Shown: positions 34,292 to 43,518 of the stretch, one piece after another
How positions within the stretch are numbered: position 1 is the stretch's first letter
How the letters are laid out: every line of letters starts with the position of its first letter
NCBI GenBank assembly: GCA_043101845.1
Contig: JBICHN010000007.1
Coordinates: 135,163-199,162 of the forward strand
Reading direction: 5' to 3'
Length of the DNA stretch: 64,000 nucleotides
DNA from: JBICHN01 sp043101845
GTDB lineage: Bacteria > Planctomycetota > Phycisphaerae > Phycisphaerales > UBA5793
Notes under the pieces: generated by a model
What the model was told of the DNA's origin: nothing
The model's database searches: none
What the model saw: the letters and a program-made list of their open reading frames with translations, nothing else
Made by a program: the position numbers and the translations under genes

Positions 34292-35181
34292 GTCGGTTGC
34301 CCCGCGCGCTCGAGCACGGCGGCGAGGTTGTCGCGCCAATGCGGCATCGGGCCGAGCAGTCGTTCGGTCTCTTCAAGATCGAGCACGCTGTAGCGGGGGC
34401 GGGCGGCCGGCCGGGGGAACTGGTCCGTCGCGCATGGCTCGACGAGGCACGCCGCGTCGGTGCGTTTGACGATCTCGAGCGCGAACTCATACCAGCTGCA
34501 CGAGCCGCCGTCGGTGACATGAACGAGGCCGCGGGCGCCCCGCTCGAGCAGCGTCCAGGTGGTCGAGGCGAGATGCTCGGCGCTCGTGGGGCGCCCGACC
34601 TGGTCGTCGACGACCTGCAATTCGTCGCGCTCTTCCGCGATTCGCGCGATGGTGAGGACGAAGTTCTTCCCCCACGGCGCATAGAGCCAGCTCGTGCGGA
34701 CGAGGAGCAGTCGATCGCCCGCGGATCGAGCCGCGATTTCGCCATGCCACTTTGTGCGTCCGTAGGCGTTGATGGGGTCTGGCTCCGCGTCAGTCTTCCA
34801 CGGCGCCGAGGCGTCGCCGTTGAACACATAGTCGGTGCTGAAGTGCACGAATGGAGTCGCCGTTTCAGCGCAGCGACGGGCGAGCAGTTCGACGGCATGC
34901 GCGTTGAGCCGTTCGGCCGTCAATTCGTCGGCTTCGGCGCCATCGACATCGGTGTACGCGGCGCAATTGATGACCGCGGCGTGTTCGGTCCGGATTTCCC
35001 GCGACACCGCGTCGGGATCGGTCATGTCGAACTCGGGGAGATCGAGGCCGATCGAATCGATCGCGCAGCGTTTGAGCAGCGTCATCCACGCGCGTCCGAG
35101 CATGCCGCCGGCGCCGACGACCACGACGGGGCCGTCACGCAACGGCGCCGTCGCTGCGAATTGTGAAATGGAACTCGTCAT
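34288..35181 (-). CDS. rfbD: dTDP-4-dehydrorhamnose reductase
   Basis: 297 aa from 35181, chosen because TGATG couples it to the rfbC stop; an in-frame start seven codons earlier is possible. SDR fold: nucleotide-binding GAGGMLGRAW, INCAAYTDVDGAE, STDYVFNGD and catalytic YGRTKWHGE (YxxxK). It performs the last, NADPH-dependent step to dTDP-L-rhamnose. Overlaps rfbB by four bases, so rfbC, rfbD and rfbB are translationally coupled. Also known as rmlD. Confidence 0.95.
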   Translation of the reverse strand: MTSSISQFAATAPLRDGPVVVVGAGGMLGRAWMTLLKRCAIDSIGLDLPEFDMTDPDAVSREIRTEHAAVINCAAYTDVDGAEADELTAERLNAHAVELLARRCAETATPFVHFSTDYVFNGDASAPWKTDAEPDPINAYGRTKWHGEIAARSAGDRLLLVRTSWLYAPWGKNFVLTIARIAEERDELQVVDDQVGRPTSAEHLASTTWTLLERGARGLVHVTDGGSCSWYEFALEIVKRTDAACLVEPCATDQFPRPAARPRYSVLDLEETERLLGPMPHWRDNLAAVLERAGQPT

Positions 35182-35675
35182 CAGCGGTGCTGCGTCGTCC
35201 ACGGGAAATCGGGGAGGGCGTCGTACGGACGCCGCTCTTCGTCGGGATGATTCGGATCGTACGACTGCGTCACATAGTACAGGAGTGTGGCGGTCGTCGG
35301 CCCGACGGTCGCGGCGCCGTGCCAGAGCGGGGGCGGAATGATGAGGGTGCCGGGGTTCTTCTCACCGAAGATGATCGTCCAGGTCTGGTCGTCGTCTTCG
35401 CGATGAATCCCGGCGCGGATGTGCCCGCATCCGGCGATCCAGAAATCGGCCTGCTTCTGATGGCGGTGCCACGCCTTGATGACTCCGGGGAAGAGCGCGG
35501 TGTAGTTCACCTGGCCTTCCGGCCGCAGAACGCCCTGCAGGAGATTGAGGACTGACCAGCCGCGGTCATCGACATACGAGTCCGCGGGGACGAAGACCGG
35601 CTCGCGCTCGGCGTGGGCATGCGCGCTCGCTTCGGCGACGCTCGACCGCATGATGCGCGGCTTGCCGGGATTCAT
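35181..35675 (-). CDS. rfbC: dTDP-4-dehydrorhamnose 3,5-epimerase-like protein
   Basis: 164 aa from 35675, preferred because CGGAGCG precedes it; a start at 35699, 6 bases after the rfbA stop, is also possible. Cupin (RmlC-like) fold with VIKAWHRHQKQADFW holding the catalytic-type His, and LIIPPPLWHGA. It is shorter and more divergent than classical RfbC, lacking the usual GVLRGLHYQ text (it reads GVLRPEGQVNYTALFPG), but its place between rfbA and rfbD strongly supports the 3,5-epimerase role. Some related cupins are 3,4-ketoisomerases, so the exact reaction is less certain than for its neighbours. Confidence 0.8.
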   Translation of the reverse strand: MNPGKPRIMRSSVAEASAHAHAEREPVFVPADSYVDDRGWSVLNLLQGVLRPEGQVNYTALFPGVIKAWHRHQKQADFWIAGCGHIRAGIHREDDDQTWTIIFGEKNPGTLIIPPPLWHGAATVGPTTATLLYYVTQSYDPNHPDEERRPYDALPDFPWTTQHR

Positions 35676-35705
35676 CGTTTCGCTCCGAATCGGGCGCATG
35701 ATTCG

Positions 35706-36482
35706 TCAGACACTCGCGGCGGGAGGCGTTTCGAAGATTGAGCGGGGGAGGTCGACCGCATTCGCGCCGCCCTCCCGAACAAGGGCGCCGGCCCGGGCGA
35801 GACTGTCGAAGGTGCCCGCGTCGGTCCACCACCCGTCGAGGGTGTCGTAGGTGAGGTCACCGCGGCGCAAGTACGCGTTGTTGACATCGGTGATCTCCAG
35901 TTCGCCGCGATCGCTCGGCTCGAGCGTGGAGCAGATCTCGAACACACTCGAATCGTACATGTAGATTCCGGTCACGGCATACCGGCTCGGCGGGTCTTTC
36001 GGTTTCTCGATGATCTCCGCGATGCGGCCGCGCTCGTCGAAGCGGACGACACCGAAGCGCTCGGGGTCGTGGACCTCCTTGAGGAGCAGCTTCGCGCCGG
36101 ACGGCTGGGAGAAGAACTCGCCGGCGGCGCGGCGGATGTTTCCTTCGATGATGTTGTCACCGAGGATGACGCACATCTTCTCGCCGTCGACGAACTCTTC
36201 GGCGAGCTTGAGCGCGTCGGCGATGCCGCCTTCACCTTCCTGATAGGCGTATTCGAGGTGGCGAATGCCGAGGTGCTTGCCGTTGCGGAGGAGCTTGAGG
36301 AAGTCGCCCGCATGCTCGCCGCCGGTGACGATGAGGATGTCACGGACGCCCGCGTTGAGCAGGCATTCGATGGGGTAGTAGATCATCGGCCGGTCGTAGA
36401 CCGGAAGCAGATGCTTGTTCGTGACGAGCGTGAGCGGGCGGAGTCGGGTGCCGAGTCCTCCGGCGAGAATGATTCCTTTCAT
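35706..36482 (-). CDS. rfbA: glucose-1-phosphate thymidylyltransferase
   Basis: 258 aa. N-terminal nucleotidyltransferase signature GIILAGGLGTRLRPLT, substrate motif NKHLLPVYDRPMIYYPIE, ILGDNIIEGN (metal-binding Asp) and EKPKDPPSRYAVTGIYMYD. It makes dTDP-glucose from dTTP and glucose-1-phosphate. At 258 aa it lacks the last part of the roughly 290-aa E. coli type and matches the shorter form seen in many bacteria. GGAG lies about 9 bases before the ATG. First gene of the rhamnose operon; promoter probably in the 129 bases upstream. Also known as rmlA. Confidence 0.95.
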   Translation of the reverse strand: MKGIILAGGLGTRLRPLTLVTNKHLLPVYDRPMIYYPIECLLNAGVRDILIVTGGEHAGDFLKLLRNGKHLGIRHLEYAYQEGEGGIADALKLAEEFVDGEKMCVILGDNIIEGNIRRAAGEFFSQPSGAKLLLKEVHDPERFGVVRFDERGRIAEIIEKPKDPPSRYAVTGIYMYDSSVFEICSTLEPSDRGELEITDVNNAYLRRGDLTYDTLDGWWTDAGTFDSLARAGALVREGGANAVDLPRSIFETPPAASV

Positions 36483-36572
36483 GGCGCAATCTCCATGGAG
36501 TTGATCGTCGACCGGCGAAGCCGATCGTCGTGAGTCGGATTGGAAAGACGAGGGTTCATGCGAAAGGGAGCC

Positions 36573-36590
36573 GGGCGGGGTTACCCGCCC
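36573..36590 (-). terminator. hairpin, possible terminator of PEP-CTERM gene
   Basis: A perfect 7-bp GGGCGGG/CCCGCCC stem with a 4-base loop, 21 bases past the stop of the minus-strand gene at 36612. Only a short T run (CCCTTT) follows, so termination strength is doubtful. Confidence 0.4.
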
Positions 36591-36611
36591 AACTCCAGTC
36601 GGTGAGAGGGA

Positions 36612-37259
36612 TCAGGATCTCCGTCTCCGGGAGATGACGCCCATACCGAAGAGGCCGGCCATCGCCATGCCGACGGGGGCGGGCAGCGGGATGATCGTGA
36701 GCTGATCCTGCTGGTTGTCGCCCGTATCGGACAGGGTGAAGAGCCGCAGCACCCGGACATTGCCGATGTCGGTCCAGCCGCTGGCGAGCGCCGCGGCGAC
36801 GAGGTCGCTCGCGAGGCCGTTGTGGCTGTCCACTTCATCTTCAAGGTACCAGATGGCTTCCTGCAACTCGTCCGCGTCGGAGTTGTCTCCGTAGGAATAC
36901 CCGGCGACCAGGTCGTCGAGCGTTCCCTTGCGGAACATCGAATACAGGAACGCGGCTTCCGGGCTGAGCGGATCGGGGTTGCCCCCGCCCACACCGCCCG
37001 CGATGGCGCTGGTCGCGATCTCATACTCGTAGGTCGAACCCAGCGAGATGTACTCGTTCCGTTCGACGCAGAAGGTCTGGAACGAGGTACCGGTGAGATC
37101 GAACAGCCCGGCGAATCCGGTCACATTATCGATCTTGAACTGGCCGCCGGGTCCATTGCCGGCGGTCCCGTCCGTGATGCGCAGCGTATCCGCTCCGGCG
37201 GTCGACACCGCCAGACCGAGACACACCGCGGCCACGGACATCAGGAGTTTCCTTTTCAC
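36612..37259 (-). CDS. PEP-CTERM-like secreted protein
   Basis: 215 aa from a GTG at 37259, chosen because GGAGGAG lies 8 bases upstream and the product opens with a proper signal peptide (KRKLLMSVAAVCLGLAVSTAG). The mature part has TFCVERNEYISLGSTYEYEI and ELQEAIWYLEDE, like the FC-E/A-x-W pattern of the 6918-7607 protein. The C-terminus IPLPAPVGMAMAGLFGMG then SRRRRS is a PEP-CTERM-type sorting tail. Expected to be exported and processed by the exosortase. Lies directly upstream of rfbA on the same strand, separated by a hairpin. Function unknown. Confidence 0.8.
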   Translation of the reverse strand: MKRKLLMSVAAVCLGLAVSTAGADTLRITDGTAGNGPGGQFKIDNVTGFAGLFDLTGTSFQTFCVERNEYISLGSTYEYEIATSAIAGGVGGGNPDPLSPEAAFLYSMFRKGTLDDLVAGYSYGDNSDADELQEAIWYLEDEVDSHNGLASDLVAAALASGWTDIGNVRVLRLFTLSDTGDNQQDQLTIIPLPAPVGMAMAGLFGMGVISRRRRS

Positions 37260-37348
37260 TTGAAAACTCCTCCTTTCGATTGCGGCTTCAACGCGTGAAG
37301 CCAGAGGGAATCGTGTCATTTCGTTCGAGGGAGGCGTGGGGGCTTCCA

Positions 37349-37897
37349 TCAAGCGACCTGACGACGACGACGGTTCGTGAACAAGACTCCGCCCAGCCCG
37401 GCGCAGGCGATCGCGGCCGGCATCGGAAGGGGAAGGAGCATGTTCCGGGTCGGGTTCCAGTTGTTGCTCAGTCGAATGGTCCAGGCGGCGCCATCCCACT
37501 TCGCGTTCGCCTCTTCGAGGAGGGTGTTTCCACGGAAGGCGACAAAGTCGAACTCGAGCGGTTCGGGCATGTCGCTTTCAAAGTGGATCCGCCAGATCAG
37601 GTTCGTGGTCGAAGGCCCCACGGCCGTGCCGAGCGTGGGAGACGCGCCCCCTTGCTCGTACACCGTCGCCCAACCGGCCCGGTTGAAACTCCGATGCGTC
37701 GGAGAATCGAATGGACCGCCGGACACAATCCGGACCGCGACGAGATCGAACAATCCCACTCCAGTTTCCTGGAACGCCTGACTCCAACTGTTCCCCTTGT
37801 TCGGGTCACCAATGGGAACGAAATCGCCTGTCGCCGTCGGTCCATGAAGGACGACCGCGGACAGGCACGCCAGGGCGAGCAGTTTGCGCACCCACAT
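37349..37897 (-). CDS. PEP-CTERM-like secreted protein
   Basis: 182 aa. The start at 37897 follows GAAAGGAG and yields a signal peptide (MWVRKLLALACLSAVVLHG). The mature part reads as a small beta-rich domain (FDLVAVRIVSGGPFDSPTH, NLIWRIHFESDMPEPLEFD) with no family I recognise. The tail LPLPMPAAIACAGLGGVLF then NRRRRQ fits the Pro motif, helix, Arg-cluster layout of exosortase substrates. 89 bases upstream of the next PEP-CTERM gene and on the same strand, so the two are probably co-transcribed. Confidence 0.78.
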   Translation of the reverse strand: MWVRKLLALACLSAVVLHGPTATGDFVPIGDPNKGNSWSQAFQETGVGLFDLVAVRIVSGGPFDSPTHRSFNRAGWATVYEQGGASPTLGTAVGPSTTNLIWRIHFESDMPEPLEFDFVAFRGNTLLEEANAKWDGAAWTIRLSNNWNPTRNMLLPLPMPAAIACAGLGGVLFTNRRRRQVA

Positions 37898-38015
37898 ATC
37901 CCACTCCTTTCTTCTCATCTGAGAATGAGTGATCTCAACGACGCCCTCGAGAACTCACGAACGATCCGATAGCCGGCGTCTAAGCTCGGATTTCTCTACT
38001 TCCACGGATACGGGT

Positions 38016-39248
38016 TCATTGCTCGTCCGGAATTCGGACGACATTCGTCGGGAGGCAGGTTTCGAGGTCCAGCGCCTGCACATAGAGCTGACCACAGGCC
38101 TGGCGCGGACCGCGCACGCGGATGACCGCGGTGTTGTCCTCGCCCGCTTCCTTCCAGCCGATGACGCCCGGCTCGGCGCCGAGCCCGAACGCGACGCCGG
38201 AGCAGACGCCCGACTTCTTGACGAAGGATTCCGAAGTGAACGAGTAGATGTAGCCGACGCGATTGCCTTCGGGCACATTCTCGACGCGCAGTCGAATCGT
38301 GCCGGGGCATCCGCCCGAGATCGAGAGCTGCGGCCGGTCCGCCGCGTAGAACGCGACCGCGTTCGTGAGCGGCTCGGGGCAGAGGCCGAAGATGTACGCG
38401 GCGCACTCGGAGATGTCGAAGATACCGTCCGAGTTGTCATCGTCGTAGACGACGGGGAACGCTTCGCCCTGTTCGGCGGGGTCTTTCGGTCCCCAGAGGA
38501 AGACCTGATTGTTCGCGCCGACGGTCGAGAGTGACGAGTCGTAGAAGAACTGCACTTCGTGACCGAACGGTCCGTCGATCGGCGTGCTCATGTGCACATT
38601 CGATCCGCTGAGATCGACATTCGCGAAGTACGAGCCCGCATTGAGCGGTCCGAAGTCGAGCGCGACTCCACTCAGGAAGCCGGCGAAGTTCTCTTCGCCG
38701 CAACTTTCCATGTCGAACGCGTCGTCGTACACATTGATGACGATGACCGTGTCGCCGATCTCGCGCCCGAGCGGATCGAACTGCCCGGAGTTAAGCGCAT
38801 TCGACCACTGCACCTGCAGTCGACACACGGTTCCGGAATTGTTCTGCGTGACCATGCCGGAGGTGCGGCGACCGCCCTGGACATAGGTCGCGCCGAACCA
38901 CCAGCGCACGCCGGCGCCGGCGCACGGATCACCCGTGCCGGCCGGATCGCAGTACGGGTCGAACCCGCCCGCCTGGGAACCGTCGGTCGGCGCCCCGAAT
39001 CCGAAGCCACACGGGTCGGAGTTGCGAATGCCTTCGAACGCGTCATAGATCGCCTCGTTGCACGCGCCGAAGTCGCCCGCGACATAGGGACGCCATTCTC
39101 CCACGGCGCCTGACGCGTCTACGGGCGCGATCGCGATCGGCGCGACCGGGACCGCCGGATCTCCGGCGACCGGAGTCAGGCCGGGCGGCGCGGCCGCGGC
39201 CGTACCGGCGCAGGCGGCGGTCAACAATGCTGCTTGCATCCTGTTCAT
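38016..39248 (-). CDS. secreted cysteine-containing protein of unknown function
   Basis: 410 aa. The start at 39248 follows GAGGGA; the N-terminus MNRMQAALLTAACAGTAAAA is a short signal peptide. The mature protein is acidic, with at least a dozen Cys spread along it (for example GACNEAIYDAFEG, NSDPCGFGFG, FDPYCDPAGTGDPCAG, DLETCLP), suggesting disulfides in the periplasm or outside. DDDNSDGIFDISECAAYIFG resembles a dockerin-like calcium loop. No PEP-CTERM tail and no family I recognise. It sits between the exopolysaccharide locus and the PEP-CTERM genes, so a surface-matrix role is possible (inference). Confidence 0.7.
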   Translation of the reverse strand: MNRMQAALLTAACAGTAAAAPPGLTPVAGDPAVPVAPIAIAPVDASGAVGEWRPYVAGDFGACNEAIYDAFEGIRNSDPCGFGFGAPTDGSQAGGFDPYCDPAGTGDPCAGAGVRWWFGATYVQGGRRTSGMVTQNNSGTVCRLQVQWSNALNSGQFDPLGREIGDTVIVINVYDDAFDMESCGEENFAGFLSGVALDFGPLNAGSYFANVDLSGSNVHMSTPIDGPFGHEVQFFYDSSLSTVGANNQVFLWGPKDPAEQGEAFPVVYDDDNSDGIFDISECAAYIFGLCPEPLTNAVAFYAADRPQLSISGGCPGTIRLRVENVPEGNRVGYIYSFTSESFVKKSGVCSGVAFGLGAEPGVIGWKEAGEDNTAVIRVRGPRQACGQLYVQALDLETCLPTNVVRIPDEQ

Positions 39249-39351
39249 TCTTATCCCTCACATTCCTGCGTCACATACGCAGATAGTTGCGTCAGGCCCC
39301 CAACGCGGACCCGACTCGGATGAGTCATCACGGCCAGTGAAAAACGGTGAA

Positions 39352-42300
39352 TCAGCTCGCGGGTATCTGAGCCGAGAGTTCGGTGAGCCGCTCCTGCTGC
39401 GACGGCGAGAGGTCCGCCGGGCCGAAGCTGGACCGGAACCGACGAAGTCGACTCGCCGCGCGATCGAGACGGTCGTCGGCGAGAAGCGATTCAATGAGCT
39501 TGAGCTCGAGACTCGGATTGCGCGGTTGAAGGGTCGTCGCCTGCTCGAACGCGTCGGTCGCCTCCGCGTAGCGGCCGCGCGCCTGGCAGATGGCGCCGAG
39601 CGTGTCAAGGAAGCTCGCCCGGTGCGCTGCGGGAAAGCGGGAGCGATCGGCGATCGCGAGGGCCGCGCGGGCATGCGCCTCGGCCTCGTCAAGGTCGCGA
39701 TCCGTCGTGAGCAGGAGGTACGCGAGATTGTTTCGCGCGACGGCGTCATCGGGCTCGGCCTGCACGAGCGCACGGTACCGATCGATCGCGCGGTCCGTCC
39801 GACCGAGGAGCCGCTCGCAGTCGGCCACCACGGCGAGCGTCTGGTCCGTCGGCTCGGCGATCGACTCCGAGAGTTCGATCGCCCGGGCGAAGCAGCCCGC
39901 GTCGTCGTTCAATCGTCCACCGAGCGTGTACCAGGCCATGACGAGCGCCGGTCGCGCGTCATCGCGCGATTGGATCCGCTCGTCGAGCGTCGCGAGCCAG
40001 ACTTGCGCGCGCTCCGCGTCGCGAATGGCGCCCGCGAGCGTTGGCGCGCGAGGCGCCCAGTCGGCGTCGACGACGCGCTCGGCGAGCATGGTGTCAACCG
40101 CCTCGAAATCATCGAGGCTGAGCAGGACCTGGAGGTAGAAGAGGAAGAGATCGGGGTCCTCTTCCGCCTCGGCGAGGATCCGCTCGCGGTAAGGGTCCAA
40201 CAGGGACCGGGCCGCGGTCGGTGAACCGGACTGAGCTTCGGCGAGGCTGATCGCGACATCCGCCTCGAACGCCGCGGCGGGGTCAATCGATCTCCACCGC
40301 CGCGCGGCGGTTCGCGCCTCGTCGAAACGCGTGGCGGAGAGAAGCGTGGAAGTCAGCAGCTTCGCGATCTCCGTTGATGTTGGATTCGCTCGCGCCGCGG
40401 CCTGCGCGGCGGTGACCGCATCTTCAATGGGAGCGTGCGTGCGCAGGGCGTCTACGAGCAGAAGCCATCCGCCGATGGCGGTCGGGTGTTCGAGCGTCGT
40501 CCTGCGGAGTCGGTCGAGATACGCCGTGTGGTCGTCGGGATGGTCGCGGCGCCAGCGCTCCGTCTCGATGAGTTCGGTGAAGGCTTCGCGCTGCGATTCA
40601 GCGACGAGCGTATCGGCGAGATCGAGCAGCGCCTCGTTCGCATACGCGTCGTCCGACCGGAGCAGTTCCGCAAGTTGATAGAGCGACACGAGACCTTCGT
40701 CGGCCGGACTCTTCTCGAGTGATTGGGCAAGCAGCGCGTGCGCTGTGTCCGTTTCGCCTTGCCGCAGAAGAAACTGCGCGATCGCGGCGATGATCTCCGG
40801 ATGACTCGATCGAGCGAGTTCGTCGAATCGTCGTCGAGCTTCGTCGAGTCGTCCGTGTCGCTCGAGAAACTCCGGCGCGAGCCGAGCGGCGTCGACGGAT
40901 GAACTCTCCGCGGCGAAGCGATCGAGAATCGCCACCCCTTCGTCGATCAGACCGTCGGATGCTTCGAGTTCAGCCGCGGCACGCGCTGTCGGGGCGTCGG
41001 CGTCGGACCCGGCGAGCAGCCCGGCGTAGATCGCCCGGGCCTCATCGAAACGACCTCGCGCGGTGTGGACGAGCGCGAGTCGGCGGCGGTCGTCCGGAAG
41101 GGACGAGTCGGCGAGACGCGCCGCGTCGCGCTCCGCCGCGTCCCACATCTGGTATTCGATCAGGAGGTCGAGCCGCTCGCGCGTCGTGGTTCGGTCCTGC
41201 AGGGGCGCCGGACGCGACGCGTAATCTCGAAGACGCCGCTCAGCCTCGTCCCGACGACCGTCGATTCGAAGGAGATCGATGAGCCGTGGCATGAGATCGG
41301 GTCGATACGGATGCGCCTCGACGGCGATTGTCAGCCGATCGATCGCGGCGTCCCGATCACCGAACTGCAGGTACGCCTCGGCGAGGAGACCGAGCGCATC
41401 CGGATTCGACGCGTCGACCCGCAGAAGCGGCGTAAGGAGTTCGACGACCTGCGAGGCCCGCCGTTCTCCGGGATCAAACGCAAGCAGGCGACGGGCCTCG
41501 AAGATCATCCAGCTCGTCGCGCTGTCGCCGGTGACGGCTCGAAGCTGCACGATCGCGTCGGAGATGATCGATTCATCCTTCCACGCCGAGCGTGACGAGA
41601 GAATGGCGCGGGGCGAATGCACACTGGATGGTCTGGCGGCGGCGAGGGCAAGGAGTCGGCTCAGCGCCTGCGGGTCATCGAAGTGATCGAGAAACACCTC
41701 GCGGTCGAATTCGAGTTGCTCCTTGATCCGCGCATCCGTCGTGCGGCCGATCGCCTCGTCGTAGATCGTGCGTCCGGCGTCAATCGATCCGTTCCGCGCC
41801 GCGCGAAAGGCTTCGGCGCGCACAAGCGAAGGATTGACGCCGCCCGCCGTCCGCGCGAGGGCGCCGAGTCGGTCCGCCAGTTCGCTGTCGCCGGCGCGGA
41901 TCGCGTTCGCGAGTCCGATGAGGCGCGCGGGAGCGATGCCGTCGGCGTTGGCGGCCACGGCCGTGGTCTCGATGAGCGCTTCTTCGATTTCACCGGCGAT
42001 CGCGAGAATCCGGGCGTGGGTCGCGTGAAGGTCGCCGTTCGTCGGAGCGAGTCGACGAAGCGTTTCAATGACTTCCATCGCTTCGAGGGCGAGTTGTGCT
42101 CCACCCGCTCCGGCGGCGGCGCAATCCGCGTACACCTCGGCGAGGAGCATGGCGTGCGACGCCGTCGGTTGGAGCGCGAAGGCTCGTCGCGCCGCAGTGA
42201 GGGCGTCGTCGTATCGCGCGTCGGCGAGATGGGTAGCCGCGAGGTGAATCTGCGCGTCGAGCCAACTCGGGTCGGCGTTCGCCGCGGACTCGAGATGGTG

Positions 42301-43518
42301 CGCGGCCCGAACGAATTCCCCCAATCCCGCGTCGACCCGCCCGAGGAAGTACGGAGCGACTGCGTCGTCCGGCCGCAGCGAGATCGCCTCCGAAAAGGAC
42401 ACGGAGGCCTGACGAAGGTCCTGCGTCGTCCATTGCTCATGGCCGTCGAGCATCGCGATCCAGTACCGGGCCGAGTCGGTCTGTCGCGTCGCGAGCTCCT
42501 GTCGCTCGATCGACGGATCGCGATCGGAGGTCTGACGGACAAACGCGCCCCATCCGAGCAGATCGTCGGATCGCTCACTGATCGATTCTGACCTTGCGTT
42601 GAGCGCTTCAAGGGCCGTGTTGAACTGTCGGCGCTTCCACGCCCGCTCGACGATAAGCAGGGAGACCGCCGGCGTATCGAGCGTGGATTCGACGGCAAGC
42701 GCCGCGAGCAGAGCGTCGACACGACCGCTCAGGCCGACGAGATCCATGGCGGCGATGAGACGAGGCGCCGTCGCTGGTCCCGGCGCGCCGAGATCGAGCG
42801 AGCGCTCGATCGCCGCACGAGCCTCCTCGCGACGCCCGGCGCGGACGAGCGTTTCGGCTTGAATGACGGCGATCTCGACGCTCGATGGATTCTCATTCGC
42901 AAGGCGTTCGACGAAGTCGCAGCGTTCGCTTGTCGTCGCGCCGGCGAGTCCCATGGCGACGACGCGTAACTCAAGCGCCTTGATCGAAGTCGGGTTCGAT
43001 GCGAGATAGGTGTCCGCGGCGTCGACCGCCGGAGCGTACCGGCCAAGCCCGAGGAGAGATTCGATCCGGGCCCGGTGACCGGCGATCGAATCCGGATCGA
43101 GTTCGAGCAGGGTATCGGCGGCGTCGAGACGCTCGGTGAGAAAGTTGAGTTGGCCGTAGAGGTCGACGAGGCGTCGGATCGGCTCGATGCGATTTGAATC
43201 GATCGCCGCGGCCTGCCGGAAGAGGGTGACCCCCTGGAGGAGATGACGGCTGTTCTCGAGAGGTACGCGCACACGCGATTCCGCGAGGGCGAGCATCGTG
43301 TCGCAGTCGTCGTAACCGCGGGCGACCGCGTAGCCGAGATCGGCCATCGCCGATTCGTACGCGCCGGACTCGTAGGCCGCCATGCCACTCTCGTACGCCT
43401 CGGCGGCGAGGCGGGACCGGCGATAGCCCCGGTACTGGTGCGCGGCGACAAGCGCCGAGGCCACGGTCAACACACCAATGGAAAGGATGAGGAGGCGCTT
43501 CCTACCGCGTCTCGTCAT
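39352..43518 (-). CDS. giant membrane-anchored TPR-repeat protein
   Basis: 1388 aa. The start at 43518 overlaps the sugar-transferase stop by 17 bases and gives a basic N-terminus with one helix (RLLILSIGVLTVASALVAA), an anchor with no lipobox. The rest is almost entirely tetratricopeptide repeats: YESGMAAYESGAYESAMADL, ADTLLELDPDSIAGHRARIE, AVARNNLAYLLLTTDRDLDEA and others. Large TPR proteins often accompany exosortase/exopolysaccharide loci (PrsT-type proteins), where they are thought to scaffold assembly or export. The anchor and coupling to the upstream gene fit that. Last gene of the long locus; no clear terminator follows, only a weak hairpin near 39313-39326. Confidence 0.85.
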   Translation of the reverse strand: MTRRGRKRLLILSIGVLTVASALVAAHQYRGYRRSRLAAEAYESGMAAYESGAYESAMADLGYAVARGYDDCDTMLALAESRVRVPLENSRHLLQGVTLFRQAAAIDSNRIEPIRRLVDLYGQLNFLTERLDAADTLLELDPDSIAGHRARIESLLGLGRYAPAVDAADTYLASNPTSIKALELRVVAMGLAGATTSERCDFVERLANENPSSVEIAVIQAETLVRAGRREEARAAIERSLDLGAPGPATAPRLIAAMDLVGLSGRVDALLAALAVESTLDTPAVSLLIVERAWKRRQFNTALEALNARSESISERSDDLLGWGAFVRQTSDRDPSIERQELATRQTDSARYWIAMLDGHEQWTTQDLRQASVSFSEAISLRPDDAVAPYFLGRVDAGLGEFVRAAHHLESAANADPSWLDAQIHLAATHLADARYDDALTAARRAFALQPTASHAMLLAEVYADCAAAGAGGAQLALEAMEVIETLRRLAPTNGDLHATHARILAIAGEIEEALIETTAVAANADGIAPARLIGLANAIRAGDSELADRLGALARTAGGVNPSLVRAEAFRAARNGSIDAGRTIYDEAIGRTTDARIKEQLEFDREVFLDHFDDPQALSRLLALAAARPSSVHSPRAILSSRSAWKDESIISDAIVQLRAVTGDSATSWMIFEARRLLAFDPGERRASQVVELLTPLLRVDASNPDALGLLAEAYLQFGDRDAAIDRLTIAVEAHPYRPDLMPRLIDLLRIDGRRDEAERRLRDYASRPAPLQDRTTTRERLDLLIEYQMWDAAERDAARLADSSLPDDRRRLALVHTARGRFDEARAIYAGLLAGSDADAPTARAAAELEASDGLIDEGVAILDRFAAESSSVDAARLAPEFLERHGRLDEARRRFDELARSSHPEIIAAIAQFLLRQGETDTAHALLAQSLEKSPADEGLVSLYQLAELLRSDDAYANEALLDLADTLVAESQREAFTELIETERWRRDHPDDHTAYLDRLRRTTLEHPTAIGGWLLLVDALRTHAPIEDAVTAAQAAARANPTSTEIAKLLTSTLLSATRFDEARTAARRWRSIDPAAAFEADVAISLAEAQSGSPTAARSLLDPYRERILAEAEEDPDLFLFYLQVLLSLDDFEAVDTMLAERVVDADWAPRAPTLAGAIRDAERAQVWLATLDERIQSRDDARPALVMAWYTLGGRLNDDAGCFARAIELSESIAEPTDQTLAVVADCERLLGRTDRAIDRYRALVQAEPDDAVARNNLAYLLLTTDRDLDEAEAHARAALAIADRSRFPAAHRASFLDTLGAICQARGRYAEATDAFEQATTLQPRNPSLELKLIESLLADDRLDRAASRLRRFRSSFGPADLSPSQQERLTELSAQIPAS

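Noticed and set aside
39313..39326. Terminator for the TPR gene and long locus
   Set aside because: Only a 5-bp stem with no T run; too weak to list as a terminator.
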